The notes beneath the pieces were generated by a model. The model was given only the letters and a program-made list of their open reading frames with translations, had not been told where the DNA came from and did not search any database. Of a DNA stretch of 64,000 nucleotides, positions 47,396 to 55,863 are shown piece after piece (the first letter of the stretch is position 1; each line of letters starts with the position of its first letter). The stretch covers positions 62,001-126,000 of the forward strand of contig JAGHTO010000015.1 in the NCBI GenBank assembly GCA_018065305.1. Direction: 5' to 3'. The position numbers were made by a program, and so were the translations under genes. The stretch comes from Candidatus Cacconaster scatequi. Lineage in GTDB: Bacteria; Bacteroidota; Bacteroidia; Bacteroidales; UBA932.

Positions 47396-49645
47396 TTATT
47401 TGGAATACCAGTCCAGTGATTCTTTAAGTCCGGCCATCCACAGGATGTCTCCGTCCTGGAAAGTGAAATTCTTGTCGGGATTTGTCTCTATGAGGCCGTT
47501 TCTCAATACGCTGATCACCATGCATCCCGAACGGCGCATATTGGTGTCTCCCAATCTCATTCCCGTAAGTTCGGATTTTTCGTAAAGCGTGATTGTGCGT
47601 ACGTCGAAATTTGATTCTTTCTCAACTCCGGGCTGTGAATATTCTTTCATCTGTGCCGTGAAATTGTCAAGCTGCTGACGTGTTCCTACAGCCAGAAGAA
47701 GGTCTCCCGGCAAGATTGTCTCTTCTCCCTTGGGGATCAATATCGACTTCGTTCCCCGTTGGATTTTTATGATGTTGACGCCGGAAGTGTGCCTGAACGG
47801 CATTTCGCGGAGGGTCTTGCCGGCATAGGAGAAATCGGAGGAGACGTGGCAGTTTTCGATGAATACGTTGTAATTCTCCATATGTGCCTTTATGGCGGTG
47901 GTTACCGGAGCTTTAGACTTGTCATATTCCTCCTTGGCGTGCAGGTTTGCGATGAACATATCTTCAAGTCCGGTAAAATGGTGTGACATTCTTCTGGCAA
48001 TGAAAAAGACCAGGAACAGACCGGCGAACATCAGCACCAGCTGCCAGCCGCTGAGTTTCAGATAGGGCATTATCGCGAAAACAGCGAACTCGACGGCCAT
48101 GAATACCCGGAGAATTATCGAAGCGAGGACGGGAATTTTGGATCTGGAGTCCTTCCTGACAAGGATTTGGGCGAGCGATTTCAAATCAGCTCCGTTGACA
48201 GCCAGACCGTACAGAAGAGGGGAGATGACTGCAAGAGTGATGACAACGTCCACGATTCTGCATGTCAGGGACTCCGGGTCGCTGAATATCCTGGCATTCA
48301 ACAGAGGCATAGCCTTGTTCAATCCTATTATGAGGACGATAATCAGCATGCTGTAGAGTGCCACCCTCCTGAGATATTTCTTGATGAAGACGGCCCAGTC
48401 GTTCTTCTCCGCCATATTGGTCAGGTCCGAAAGTTCGGACTTCAGACTCTGGCGGTCAATGAATCTCTGAGGCATCTTTTTATGGAACCATCTGGAAACG
48501 GGATTCGCCGCCTTTATCATGTAGGGCGTGGTGAAAGTCGTTATTACAGACACCGCTATTATCGACGGATAGATGAAATCGCGCAGTACGCCGAGAGAAC
48601 ATCCCATCCCCGCTATGATGAATGAAAATTCACCAAGTTGTGGAAGGCTGAAGCCTACGTGGATTGCAGTGTCGAGCCCCCTTCCTGCGAACAGGACGCC
48701 AGCGGTGGAGAAAATCAGGATTCCGGCCATCGCAACTATCGTGATGGCAAGTATGACCTGCCAGTTATGGTAGATGACCACCGGGTCGACCATCATTCCC
48801 ACGGATACGAAGAATATGGCGCCGAACAGATTTTTGAGACTGACCGTTATGTGCTCGATATGTTCTCCTGTTGTCGTTGAGGAGAGGATTGACCCTATCA
48901 GAAATGCTCCCAGCGCGGAGGAGAATCCGACGGAATTCGCGAGCACCACCATTATGAAGCACAATCCCACACTGATGAGCAGCAGAATCTCATCTGAAAG
49001 ATATTTGTCGGCTTTTTTAAGGAGTGTGGGCAAAGCGAATATTCCTATCAGAAAACTGACAACCAGGAAAAGGACAAGTTTGCCGAGAGACAGGAGCATA
49101 TCCATTCCGGAGAATTTGTTCGAAACGGCGATCGTGGAGAACAGGACCATCATCAGGACTGCCAGCAGGTCCTCCACGACGAGAAGCCCGAACACCAGGG
49201 TAGCGTATCTTTCGTTCTTGAGACCGAGATCATCGTAGGCCTTTATTATTATGGTGGTGGAACTCATCGAGAGCATTCCTCCGAGGAAGATACACTCCAT
49301 CTTTGTCCATTCCATAACTGTTCCCAGCGTGTAGCCGGTGATGAACATACCGATACATATCGTTATCGCCGCGATTATCGCCGCGCTTCCCACGTTGAGC
49401 AGTTTCTTGAAATTGAACTCCAGCCCGAGACCGAAAAGCAGGAAGATTATGCCGAGCTCGGACCATTCGTGAACTGACTCCGGTGAGAACTGCTGCACCA
49501 GCCCGAGATGGGGGCCGACGATGAATCCGGCTACGATATAACCGAGAATCAGAGGCTGTTTGAGCGCTTTGAAAATAACGGTGAATATTCCCGCAGAAAT
49601 CAGGATTATGGCCAGTTGGGTGACTAGTGTAAGTTCGGATGACAT
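47396..49645 (-). CDS. CPA2-type cation/proton antiporter with C-terminal RCK-C domains
   Basis: 749 residues. About 12 TM helices form a KefB/GerN-like antiporter (residues 1-385; GHIVAGF-like GYIVAGFIVGPHLG, GLGLEFNFKKL). A second membrane block (about 425-560) is not typical of the basic family. Two TrkA-C domains follow near 600-680 and 690-749; there is no TrkA-N nucleotide-binding domain. It probably moves K+ or Na+ against H+ and is regulated through the RCK-C part. It is divergent from argR over 148 bp. Confidence 0.9.
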   Translation of the reverse strand: MSSELTLVTQLAIILISAGIFTVIFKALKQPLILGYIVAGFIVGPHLGLVQQFSPESVHEWSELGIIFLLFGLGLEFNFKKLLNVGSAAIIAAITICIGMFITGYTLGTVMEWTKMECIFLGGMLSMSSTTIIIKAYDDLGLKNERYATLVFGLLVVEDLLAVLMMVLFSTIAVSNKFSGMDMLLSLGKLVLFLVVSFLIGIFALPTLLKKADKYLSDEILLLISVGLCFIMVVLANSVGFSSALGAFLIGSILSSTTTGEHIEHITVSLKNLFGAIFFVSVGMMVDPVVIYHNWQVILAITIVAMAGILIFSTAGVLFAGRGLDTAIHVGFSLPQLGEFSFIIAGMGCSLGVLRDFIYPSIIAVSVITTFTTPYMIKAANPVSRWFHKKMPQRFIDRQSLKSELSDLTNMAEKNDWAVFIKKYLRRVALYSMLIIVLIIGLNKAMPLLNARIFSDPESLTCRIVDVVITLAVISPLLYGLAVNGADLKSLAQILVRKDSRSKIPVLASIILRVFMAVEFAVFAIMPYLKLSGWQLVLMFAGLFLVFFIARRMSHHFTGLEDMFIANLHAKEEYDKSKAPVTTAIKAHMENYNVFIENCHVSSDFSYAGKTLREMPFRHTSGVNIIKIQRGTKSILIPKGEETILPGDLLLAVGTRQQLDNFTAQMKEYSQPGVEKESNFDVRTITLYEKSELTGMRLGDTNMRRSGCMVISVLRNGLIETNPDKNFTFQDGDILWMAGLKESLDWYSK

Positions 49646-49697
49646 GCTGTGTGAATCAATAAACTTCCAAAAATAGTCATTGTTTCCGAAAAAAACG

Positions 49698-49740
49698 AAT
49701 AGTTGTACAGACGCGAATCATTTGCGCCTGTACAACTATT
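49698..49740. repeat. Perfect 13-bp inverted repeat forming a 43-nt hairpin upstream of the CPA2 gene
   Basis: AATAGTTGTACAG (49698-49710) and CTGTACAACTATT (49728-49740) are exact reverse complements. After one mismatch six more pairs continue inward (one G-U), leaving a 3-nt loop. On the minus strand the hairpin is followed by a run of seven T. It therefore looks like an intrinsic terminator, but it lies in the leader of the antiporter gene rather than after any gene. It could be an attenuator or a dyad operator. Confidence 0.65.
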
Positions 49741-49748
49741 ATTGGTTT

Positions 49749-49784
49749 ATTCAAAATTTATTCATAATTTTGCATACATATTCA
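49749..49784 (+). promoter_or_regulatory. argR promoter with three ArgR-type half-sites
   Basis: The -7 box TAATTTTG is at 49765-49772, with TTG at 49742-49744 some 20 bp upstream as a partial -33. ATTCA, the half-site of the classical ARG box palindrome, occurs at 49749-49753, 49760-49764 and 49780-49784, i.e. 11 and 20 bp apart, close to one and two helical turns. They flank the -7 box, so ArgR binding would block the promoter of its own operon in the presence of arginine. Confidence 0.55.
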
Positions 49785-49792
49785 TAATCACA

Positions 49793-50272
49793 ATGGACGA
49801 AAAGAGAGACCGCAAAAGTGAAATCAAGGCGATTATCGCCACTGGCAACATCCACAATCAGGAGGAATTGATGTCATATTTGGAGGCAAGGGGGTTCTCA
49901 ATCACCCAGGCCACACTTTCCAGACATCTCAAGGATCTGGGAGTTGCAAAGGTATATGACAAGCTGTACGGCTACTGCTACCGGCTTCCTTCATACGAGA
50001 ACAATTATGACAGGGCCTATCGGGAAGTGAGGCCGGCGGACGGTATTCTTTCCGTCGAATTCTGCGGGAACATCATCGTCATCAGGACAATCCCCGGATT
50101 CGCCAATGTGGTGGCGGCTGTCATTGACAGGAATATGGAGACTGAGATTGCCGGAACCATTGCGGGCGACGACACCATCTTCGCCACCTTCAGGACGCGC
50201 TTCACCGTTCAGCAGGTCGTTTCGTCCCTCGAACATTATCTTCCTTCAATAGAATTGAAAATCAAACGTTAA
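49793..50272 (+). CDS. argR: Arginine repressor ArgR
   Basis: 159 residues from ATG 49793; the open frame to 49703 runs through the hairpin and promoter and is not coding. An N-terminal winged helix (NIHNQEELMSYLEARGFSITQATLSRHLKDL; SR..L recognition helix) is followed by the C-terminal hexamer and arginine-binding domain with GTIAGDDTIF. It senses L-arginine and controls arginine genes. It is first in the arginine operon, 8 bp before the GNAT-argG fusion, and half-sites lie in its own promoter. Confidence 0.95.
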   Translation: MDEKRDRKSEIKAIIATGNIHNQEELMSYLEARGFSITQATLSRHLKDLGVAKVYDKLYGYCYRLPSYENNYDRAYREVRPADGILSVEFCGNIIVIRTIPGFANVVAAVIDRNMETEIAGTIAGDDTIFATFRTRFTVQQVVSSLEHYLPSIELKIKR

Positions 50273-50280
50273 TATCAATT

Positions 50281-52035
50281 ATGAGCGAAATCAAAGTAGA
50301 AGTAGCTTCTCTGAAACATCTTCCATTCGTTCCGGAAATCCTCAAGACCATAGAGGATGCGGCAAAGGTAAGGGGCACCGGCATTGCCAAGCGCCAACCG
50401 GAATATGTTGAAAACAAAATCCGCGAGGGCAAGGCAATCATTGCGATGGACGGCGACAACTTCGTCGGATTCTGTTATATCGAAAGCTGGAGTCACGAAA
50501 AATTCGTGGCAAATTCCGGCCTGATTGTCAAATCCGAGTACAGGGGCAGGGGGGTGGCCACCGCAATCAAGCGGAAGGCCTTCGAGCTTTCACGGGAAAG
50601 ATTTCCGGAGGCCAAGATATTCGGTCTTACGACCGGTCAGGCCGTGATGAACATCAACACCCAGCTCGGTTATGTACCTGTCACTTTCGGAGAACTGACT
50701 GATGACCCCACTTTCTGGAAGGGATGCGAGAGTTGTGTTAATTACGACGTTCTTTGCCGCAACGACAGGACACGCTGCCTCTGCACCGGTATGCTCTACG
50801 ATCCCGCAAAGCATCCCGAGGCTCAGAAAAAGAAAGTTGTCGTCGCTTTCAGCGGCGGCCTTGACACCTCCTTTACCGTAATGTATCTGGCAAAGGAGAT
50901 GGGCTACGAAGTATATGCGGCCTGCGCCGATACCGGAGGATTCTCTGCGGAGCAGCTCAAAACCAACGAGGAGAACGCCTACAAGCTTGGGGCGAAGAAA
51001 TACGTGACCCTTGACGTCACGAAAGAGTATTATGACAAGAGCATCCGCTATATGGTCTATGGAAACGTCCTGCGCAACGGCACTTATCCCATAAGCGTCT
51101 CAAGCGAAAGAATCTTCCAGGCTCTTGCCATCGCAAGATACGCCAGGCAGATAGGGGCACAGGCCATCGCCCACGGTTCTACCGGAGCGGGCAACGACCA
51201 GGTCCGTTTCGATATGACCTTCCTTGTGGCAGCCCCCGGAGTCGAGATAATAACACTCACCAGGGATATGGCGCTGACCAGACAGCAGGAGGTCGATTAT
51301 CTCAACAAACACGGGTTCAAGGCGGACTTTGCAAAACTGAAATATTCATACAACGTCGGGCTTTGGGGCACTTCCATCTGCGGTGGTGAAATACTCGATT
51401 CGAAACAGGGCCTTCCCGAAAGCGCATATCTCAAGCAGGTTACGAAACAGGGGAGCGAGACGGTAAGCCTTGAATTCCGTAAGGGAGAACTTGTCGGAGT
51501 CAACGGCGAGAAGTTCGATGACCACGTTGCGGCAATACGCAAGGTTGAATCCATCGCCGCTCCATATGGAATAGGACGTGACATGCACGTCGGCGATACG
51601 ATAATAGGCATCAAGGGGCGCGTAGGTTTTGAGGCCGCGGCCGCAATGCTTATAATTTCCGCCCACAAGTTCCTTGAGAAATTCACTCTCAGCAAGTGGC
51701 AGCAGTACTGGAAGGACCAGGTGGGGAACTGGTACGGGATGTTCCTCCACGAGAGCCAGTATATGGAGCCTGTGATGAGAGATATCGAAAAGATGCTTGA
51801 GAGCAGTCAGAGGAACGTGAACGGTACCGTCACTATGGAACTCCGTCCTTACACCTTCTCGACCGTCGGCGTCGATACGGAGGATGACCTTGTGAAGAAC
51901 AAGTTCGGAGAATATGGTGAAATGCAGAAAGGATGGACAAGCGAGGATGCAAAAGGCTTCATAAAAGTCTCATCCACAGCCCTGAGGGCCTTCTATGCTT
52001 CACATCCCGACGAATTGCCCGAGGAGGAGAAATGA
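50281..52035 (+). CDS. argG: GNAT N-acyltransferase fused to argininosuccinate synthase
   Basis: 584 residues. Residues 1-178 are a GNAT domain like N-acetylglutamate synthase-type acetyltransferases, with acyl-CoA motif YRGRGVA (87-93) and LTTGQAVMN (116-124), then a Cys cluster (149, 152, 159, 166, 168). Residues 185-584 are argininosuccinate synthase with PP-loop SGGLDTS (191-197), which joins citrulline and aspartate using ATP. No stop or frameshift lies between the parts. In Bacteroides I recall the acetyltransferase and ArgG as separate adjacent genes, so this is a fusion. The GNAT half may catalyse the missing glutamate N-acylation step. Confidence 0.9.
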   Translation: MSEIKVEVASLKHLPFVPEILKTIEDAAKVRGTGIAKRQPEYVENKIREGKAIIAMDGDNFVGFCYIESWSHEKFVANSGLIVKSEYRGRGVATAIKRKAFELSRERFPEAKIFGLTTGQAVMNINTQLGYVPVTFGELTDDPTFWKGCESCVNYDVLCRNDRTRCLCTGMLYDPAKHPEAQKKKVVVAFSGGLDTSFTVMYLAKEMGYEVYAACADTGGFSAEQLKTNEENAYKLGAKKYVTLDVTKEYYDKSIRYMVYGNVLRNGTYPISVSSERIFQALAIARYARQIGAQAIAHGSTGAGNDQVRFDMTFLVAAPGVEIITLTRDMALTRQQEVDYLNKHGFKADFAKLKYSYNVGLWGTSICGGEILDSKQGLPESAYLKQVTKQGSETVSLEFRKGELVGVNGEKFDDHVAAIRKVESIAAPYGIGRDMHVGDTIIGIKGRVGFEAAAAMLIISAHKFLEKFTLSKWQQYWKDQVGNWYGMFLHESQYMEPVMRDIEKMLESSQRNVNGTVTMELRPYTFSTVGVDTEDDLVKNKFGEYGEMQKGWTSEDAKGFIKVSSTALRAFYASHPDELPEEEK

Positions 52036-52994
52036 TAAAGGCTGGAATCATAGGGGGTGCCGGATATACGGCCGGTGAGCTTGTCAGGATTCTGCTCAAC
52101 CATCCTGATGTGGAGTTGGCTTACGTGCAGTCCTCCAGTAATGCCGGAAACAGGCTCTGTGACGTGCACGGGGGAATCTATGGAGAGACGGATATGACTT
52201 TCTGCGGGGATTTCCCTCTTGAGGACGTGGATGTGCTGTTCCTCTGTTCCGGACACGGAAAGAGCACTGAGTTCTGGTCTTCACGGAAATGCCCATCATC
52301 CCTCAAGGTCATCGATCTTGCACAGGATTTCCGGGATGAAAGTTGCGGATATGTCTATGGCCTTCCGGAGATTAACCGGGAAAGGCTACGAGCGGCGCAG
52401 CTTGTGGCCAACCCCGGCTGTTTCGCCACCGCAATCCAGCTGGCGATTCTGCCTCTTGCCGCAGCCGGTCTCCTGAAAGGGGACGTGGCGGTAACTGCGG
52501 TGACAGGCTCGACGGGCGCAGGCGTGAAACCGGGCGCGACAACCCATTTCAGTTGGAGAAACAACAATCTCTCGACATACAAGGCTTTCGAGCACCAGCA
52601 TCTGAAGGAGATAAATATGAACGTTCTACGAATGCAACCCGCATTTTCCGGGAGCATTGACTTTGTCCCGATGAGAGGCGATTTTGCACGCGGAATCTTT
52701 GCGTCGGTACAGACCGGTTTCGACGGCAGCCTGCAGGATGCTCAGGAGTTATACCGCGAGTTCTACAAGGATGCGGCATTCACCTTCCTTTATGACGGCA
52801 ACCTCGACCTCAAGCAGGTCGTCAACACCAACAAGGGGTTGGTTTCCGTGGAGAAACACGGTGACAGACTGCTTGTCAACTCCGTTATCGACAATCTGCT
52901 CAAAGGCGCGAGCGGGCAGGCGGTGCAGAATATGAATCTTATCTTCGGTCTTGACGAGAAGGCCGGTCTCAATCTGAAGGCATCCGCCTTCTAA
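52032..52994 (+). CDS. argC: N-acetyl/N-succinyl-gamma-glutamyl-phosphate reductase
   Basis: 320 residues from ATG 52032, which overlaps the argG stop as ATGA. The dinucleotide motif GGAGYTAGE (8-16) and catalytic Cys130 in ANPGCFATA are present. It reduces the acylglutamyl phosphate to the semialdehyde with NADPH. Whether its substrate is acetylated or succinylated depends on the rest of the pathway. Confidence 0.95.
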   Translation: MIKAGIIGGAGYTAGELVRILLNHPDVELAYVQSSSNAGNRLCDVHGGIYGETDMTFCGDFPLEDVDVLFLCSGHGKSTEFWSSRKCPSSLKVIDLAQDFRDESCGYVYGLPEINRERLRAAQLVANPGCFATAIQLAILPLAAAGLLKGDVAVTAVTGSTGAGVKPGATTHFSWRNNNLSTYKAFEHQHLKEINMNVLRMQPAFSGSIDFVPMRGDFARGIFASVQTGFDGSLQDAQELYREFYKDAAFTFLYDGNLDLKQVVNTNKGLVSVEKHGDRLLVNSVIDNLLKGASGQAVQNMNLIFGLDEKAGLNLKASAF

Positions 52995-53006
52995 TAATTA
53001 CAGATT

Positions 53007-54131
53007 ATGCAACTATTTGATGTATATTCACTTTTCGATGTCACTCCGGTTCGTGCCCAAGGGTGCAGAATCTGGGATGACAAGGGCGTAGAGTATCTTG
53101 ACCTCTACGGCGGCCACGCCGTCATCAGCATAGGACACAGCCATCCTCACTATCTCGAAGCCCTGAAGTCCCAGGTCGACAAGATTGGATTCTATTCAAA
53201 CAGCGTTCAGAATCCTCTCCAGAAAGAGCTTGCCGCCCGTCTGGGCAGAATCAGCGGATATGAGGATTATTCACTTTTCCTTGACAATTCCGGCGCGGAA
53301 TCGAATGAGAATGCCTTGAAGCTGGCTTCATTCGCAACCGGCAGGGGCAAGGTGATAGCCTTCCGCAAAAGTTTTCACGGACGTACCTCAGGGGCAGTTG
53401 CCGTGACCGACAACCCGAAAATAGTCTCTCCGTTCAATGCTAACCACAAGGTCTCTTTCTGCGACCTGAACGATGTTGAGGCTGTCGAGAAACAGCTGAT
53501 GAAAGGTGATGTTGCTGCAGTCATCATTGAGGGCATTCAGGGTTGCGGCGGCATCAACATACCTGACGATGAATTTATGGCACAGCTTCGGTCTCTGACG
53601 CAGAAATACGGCACAATGCTGATTCTTGACGAGGTTCAGAGCGGATACGGACGTACCGGAAAATTCTTCGCTCACCAGTGGGCCGGAATCAGGCCGGACA
53701 TAATCTCGATGGGCAAAGGAATCGCCAACGGCTTCCCCTGCGGAGGCGTCCTCATCTCTCCGGAATTCAAAGCCGTGAAGGGAATGCTCGGGACCACTTT
53801 CGGAGGAAACTATCTTGCAATGGCCGCGGCTCTTGCCGTAATCGACATAATGGAGGAGGAGAGGCTTGTAGAGAATGCGCTTGAAGTCGGGACCTTCCTA
53901 AAGGAGAACATGCCATCTTCGCCGCTTGTCAAGGATGTCCGGGGCAGGGGTCTGATGCTCGGAATAGAGTTCAACTGCCCTGTGGCGGAAATCCGTCAGA
54001 AACTTCTCTTTGAGAAGCATATCTTCACCGGTGTCGCGGGTACGGATATGATCCGTCTTCTCGCCCCGCTCTGTCTTTCCGAAGCGCAGGCCACCCATTT
54101 CATCAATGAATTCAAGAATGTCATACAATGA
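53007..54131 (+). CDS. argD: Acylornithine aminotransferase
   Basis: Class III PLP aminotransferase of 374 residues. Lys237 (SMGKGIANG) is the Schiff-base lysine, Asp208 (LILDEVQ) pairs with the cofactor ring, and SGAESNENALKLA binds phosphate. It converts N-acyl-glutamate semialdehyde to N-acyl-ornithine with glutamate as amino donor. The stop overlaps the argF' start (ATGA). Confidence 0.94.
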   Translation: MQLFDVYSLFDVTPVRAQGCRIWDDKGVEYLDLYGGHAVISIGHSHPHYLEALKSQVDKIGFYSNSVQNPLQKELAARLGRISGYEDYSLFLDNSGAESNENALKLASFATGRGKVIAFRKSFHGRTSGAVAVTDNPKIVSPFNANHKVSFCDLNDVEAVEKQLMKGDVAAVIIEGIQGCGGINIPDDEFMAQLRSLTQKYGTMLILDEVQSGYGRTGKFFAHQWAGIRPDIISMGKGIANGFPCGGVLISPEFKAVKGMLGTTFGGNYLAMAAALAVIDIMEEERLVENALEVGTFLKENMPSSPLVKDVRGRGLMLGIEFNCPVAEIRQKLLFEKHIFTGVAGTDMIRLLAPLCLSEAQATHFINEFKNVIQ

Positions 54132-55093
54132 AAAGTTTTCTCAACGTCAGCGACATAGGTGATTTGAACAAGGCGCTGGGTGAAGCGCTGGAAGTCAAGG
54201 CCAATCCGTTCAGGTGGCAGCATCTTGGCAGAAACAAGACCATCATACTCGTATTCTTCAACAACTCGCTCAGGACACGCCTCAGCAGCCAGAAAGCCGC
54301 GCTGAATCTTGGTATGAACCCAATTGTACTCAATATTAACGGTGAGAGCTGGAATCTCGAGACTCAGATGGGAGTTGTTATGGACGGCGGAAAATCCGAA
54401 CATCTCAGGGAGGCGATACCGGTAATCGGAAGTTACTGCGACATCATCGGTGTACGTTCCTTCGCCGGCCTGACCGACAGGGAAGCGGATTACGGCGAAA
54501 ATATCCTGCGTCAGTTCATCGACTACAGCGGCGTACCCGTAATAAGCCTCGAGTCCGCTACAGTCCATCCCTGCCAGGCATTTGCAGACCTGATTACGAT
54601 AGAAGAGCATAAGACCAAGGCCAGACCGAAGGTGGTGATGACCTGGGCTCCGCATCCCAAGGCGCTGCCGCAGGCCGTTCCCAATTCCTTCGCACAGTGG
54701 ATGAATGCCGCTGACGTGGACTTTGTCATCACCCAGCCCGAAGGCTACGAACTCGACCCCGCCTTTGTGGGGAACGCACGCATCGAATATGACCAGATGA
54801 AGGCCCTTGAAGGCGCGGATTTCGTATATGCCAAGAATTGGAGCTGCCCAGGTGTGACCTGCCCTGAAAAATATGGTCAGATACTGAACCGCGATATGTC
54901 CTGGACAGTCGATGCCGCCCATATGGCCGTGACAGACAACGCATTCTTTATGCACTGCCTGCCTGTCCGCAGGAATATGATTGTATCGGACGAAGTGATA
55001 GACTCTCCGACAAGCCTTGTGATACCGGAAGCCGCTAACCGCGTGGTTTCGGCACAGATTGTGATGAAAAGGATGCTTGAGGAACTTGCCTGA
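54128..55093 (+). CDS. argF': N-succinylornithine carbamoyltransferase (ArgF' type)
   Basis: 321 residues. The carbamoyl-phosphate motif is SLRTR (47-51), with HPCQ and the late HCLPVRR. The sequence is of the Bacteroides/Xanthomonas acylornithine transcarbamylase branch, not classical ornithine transcarbamylase. The residue that separates the two branches (Pro90 in the B. fragilis succinyl enzyme, Glu92 in the Xanthomonas acetyl enzyme) is Ser90 here (MDGGKSEH). Published Glu-to-Ser change in the acetyl enzyme gives succinylornithine activity, so I predict the succinyl form. Numbering relies on remembered alignment. Confidence 0.85.
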   Translation: MKSFLNVSDIGDLNKALGEALEVKANPFRWQHLGRNKTIILVFFNNSLRTRLSSQKAALNLGMNPIVLNINGESWNLETQMGVVMDGGKSEHLREAIPVIGSYCDIIGVRSFAGLTDREADYGENILRQFIDYSGVPVISLESATVHPCQAFADLITIEEHKTKARPKVVMTWAPHPKALPQAVPNSFAQWMNAADVDFVITQPEGYELDPAFVGNARIEYDQMKALEGADFVYAKNWSCPGVTCPEKYGQILNRDMSWTVDAAHMAVTDNAFFMHCLPVRRNMIVSDEVIDSPTSLVIPEAANRVVSAQIVMKRMLEELA

Positions 55094-55863
55094 TGGAAAA
55101 ATTGACGATAATAAAGGTCGGAGGGGCGGTGGTCGAGGACCACGAAGCCCTTTCGTCGTTCCTTGACAGATTCTCCGCTATCGGCGGCAATTTGATTCTT
55201 GTCCATGGAGGAGGTCGTGAGGCCACCCGTACCGCATCCGCTCTCGGAATAGAATCGAGGATGATAGAAGGCAGACGCGTGACTGATGGTGCGATGCTTG
55301 AAATCGTGACGATGGTCTATGCCGGCAAGGTCAACAAGGGCATAGTGTCGGGACTCCGTAAAAGAGGTCGCAAGGCAATCGGCCTTTCCGGGGCGGACCT
55401 GAACTGCATCACCAGCGTGAAGAAGCCTGTCGTGGACGTCGATTACGGCTATGTGGGTGTCGTGAAGTCTGTTGATGCCGCGACATTCGGAGCGTTGCTT
55501 GGAATGGAGGCAATACCTGTCGTATCTCCCATAACCTGCGACGATGGCGGCCAACTCCTCAACACCAACGCCGATTCTCTGGCCTCCGCCATTGCCGTGG
55601 GAATGAGCGCTCTTTATGAGGTGGAACTCATATTCTGTTTTGAAAAGAAAGGCGTGCTTTCCGACCCTGACGACGATGACAGCGTAATCGGACACATCAA
55701 TCCTGCACTTTACCGTTCCTTCAAGGAGGACGGGACTGTGAGCGGCGGGATGATACCAAAACTCGACGGCGCATTCGACGCTCTGGCCGAGGGTGTCTCC
55801 TTCGTGAGAATTACAAATGCGGAAACGCTGGACCAAGCCTCCGGCACACACATATCGCTATGA
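55093..55863 (+). CDS. argB: Acylglutamate kinase
   Basis: 256 residues. IIKVGGAVVED near the start and VHGGG plus the GLSGADLNCIT segment are typical of the amino-acid kinase fold and of N-acetylglutamate kinase. It phosphorylates the gamma-carboxyl of the N-acylated glutamate and is a usual target of arginine feedback; short bacterial forms without the N-terminal helix, like this one, are often arginine-insensitive. It overlaps argF' (TGATG) and argE (ATGA). Confidence 0.93.
   Translation: MEKLTIIKVGGAVVEDHEALSSFLDRFSAIGGNLILVHGGGREATRTASALGIESRMIEGRRVTDGAMLEIVTMVYAGKVNKGIVSGLRKRGRKAIGLSGADLNCITSVKKPVVDVDYGYVGVVKSVDAATFGALLGMEAIPVVSPITCDDGGQLLNTNADSLASAIAVGMSALYEVELIFCFEKKGVLSDPDDDDSVIGHINPALYRSFKEDGTVSGGMIPKLDGAFDALAEGVSFVRITNAETLDQASGTHISL

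Noticed and set aside
49703-49792. 30-residue extension of ArgR
   Set aside because: It would translate through the hairpin arm, the -7 box and the ArgR half-sites; standard ArgR length is obtained from 49793.
54877-55851. 324-codon minus-strand open frame, and the similar one at 53996-54955
   Set aside because: Antisense to argF'/argB and argD/argF', which carry complete active-site motifs; the shadows are His- and Arg-rich with no family match.
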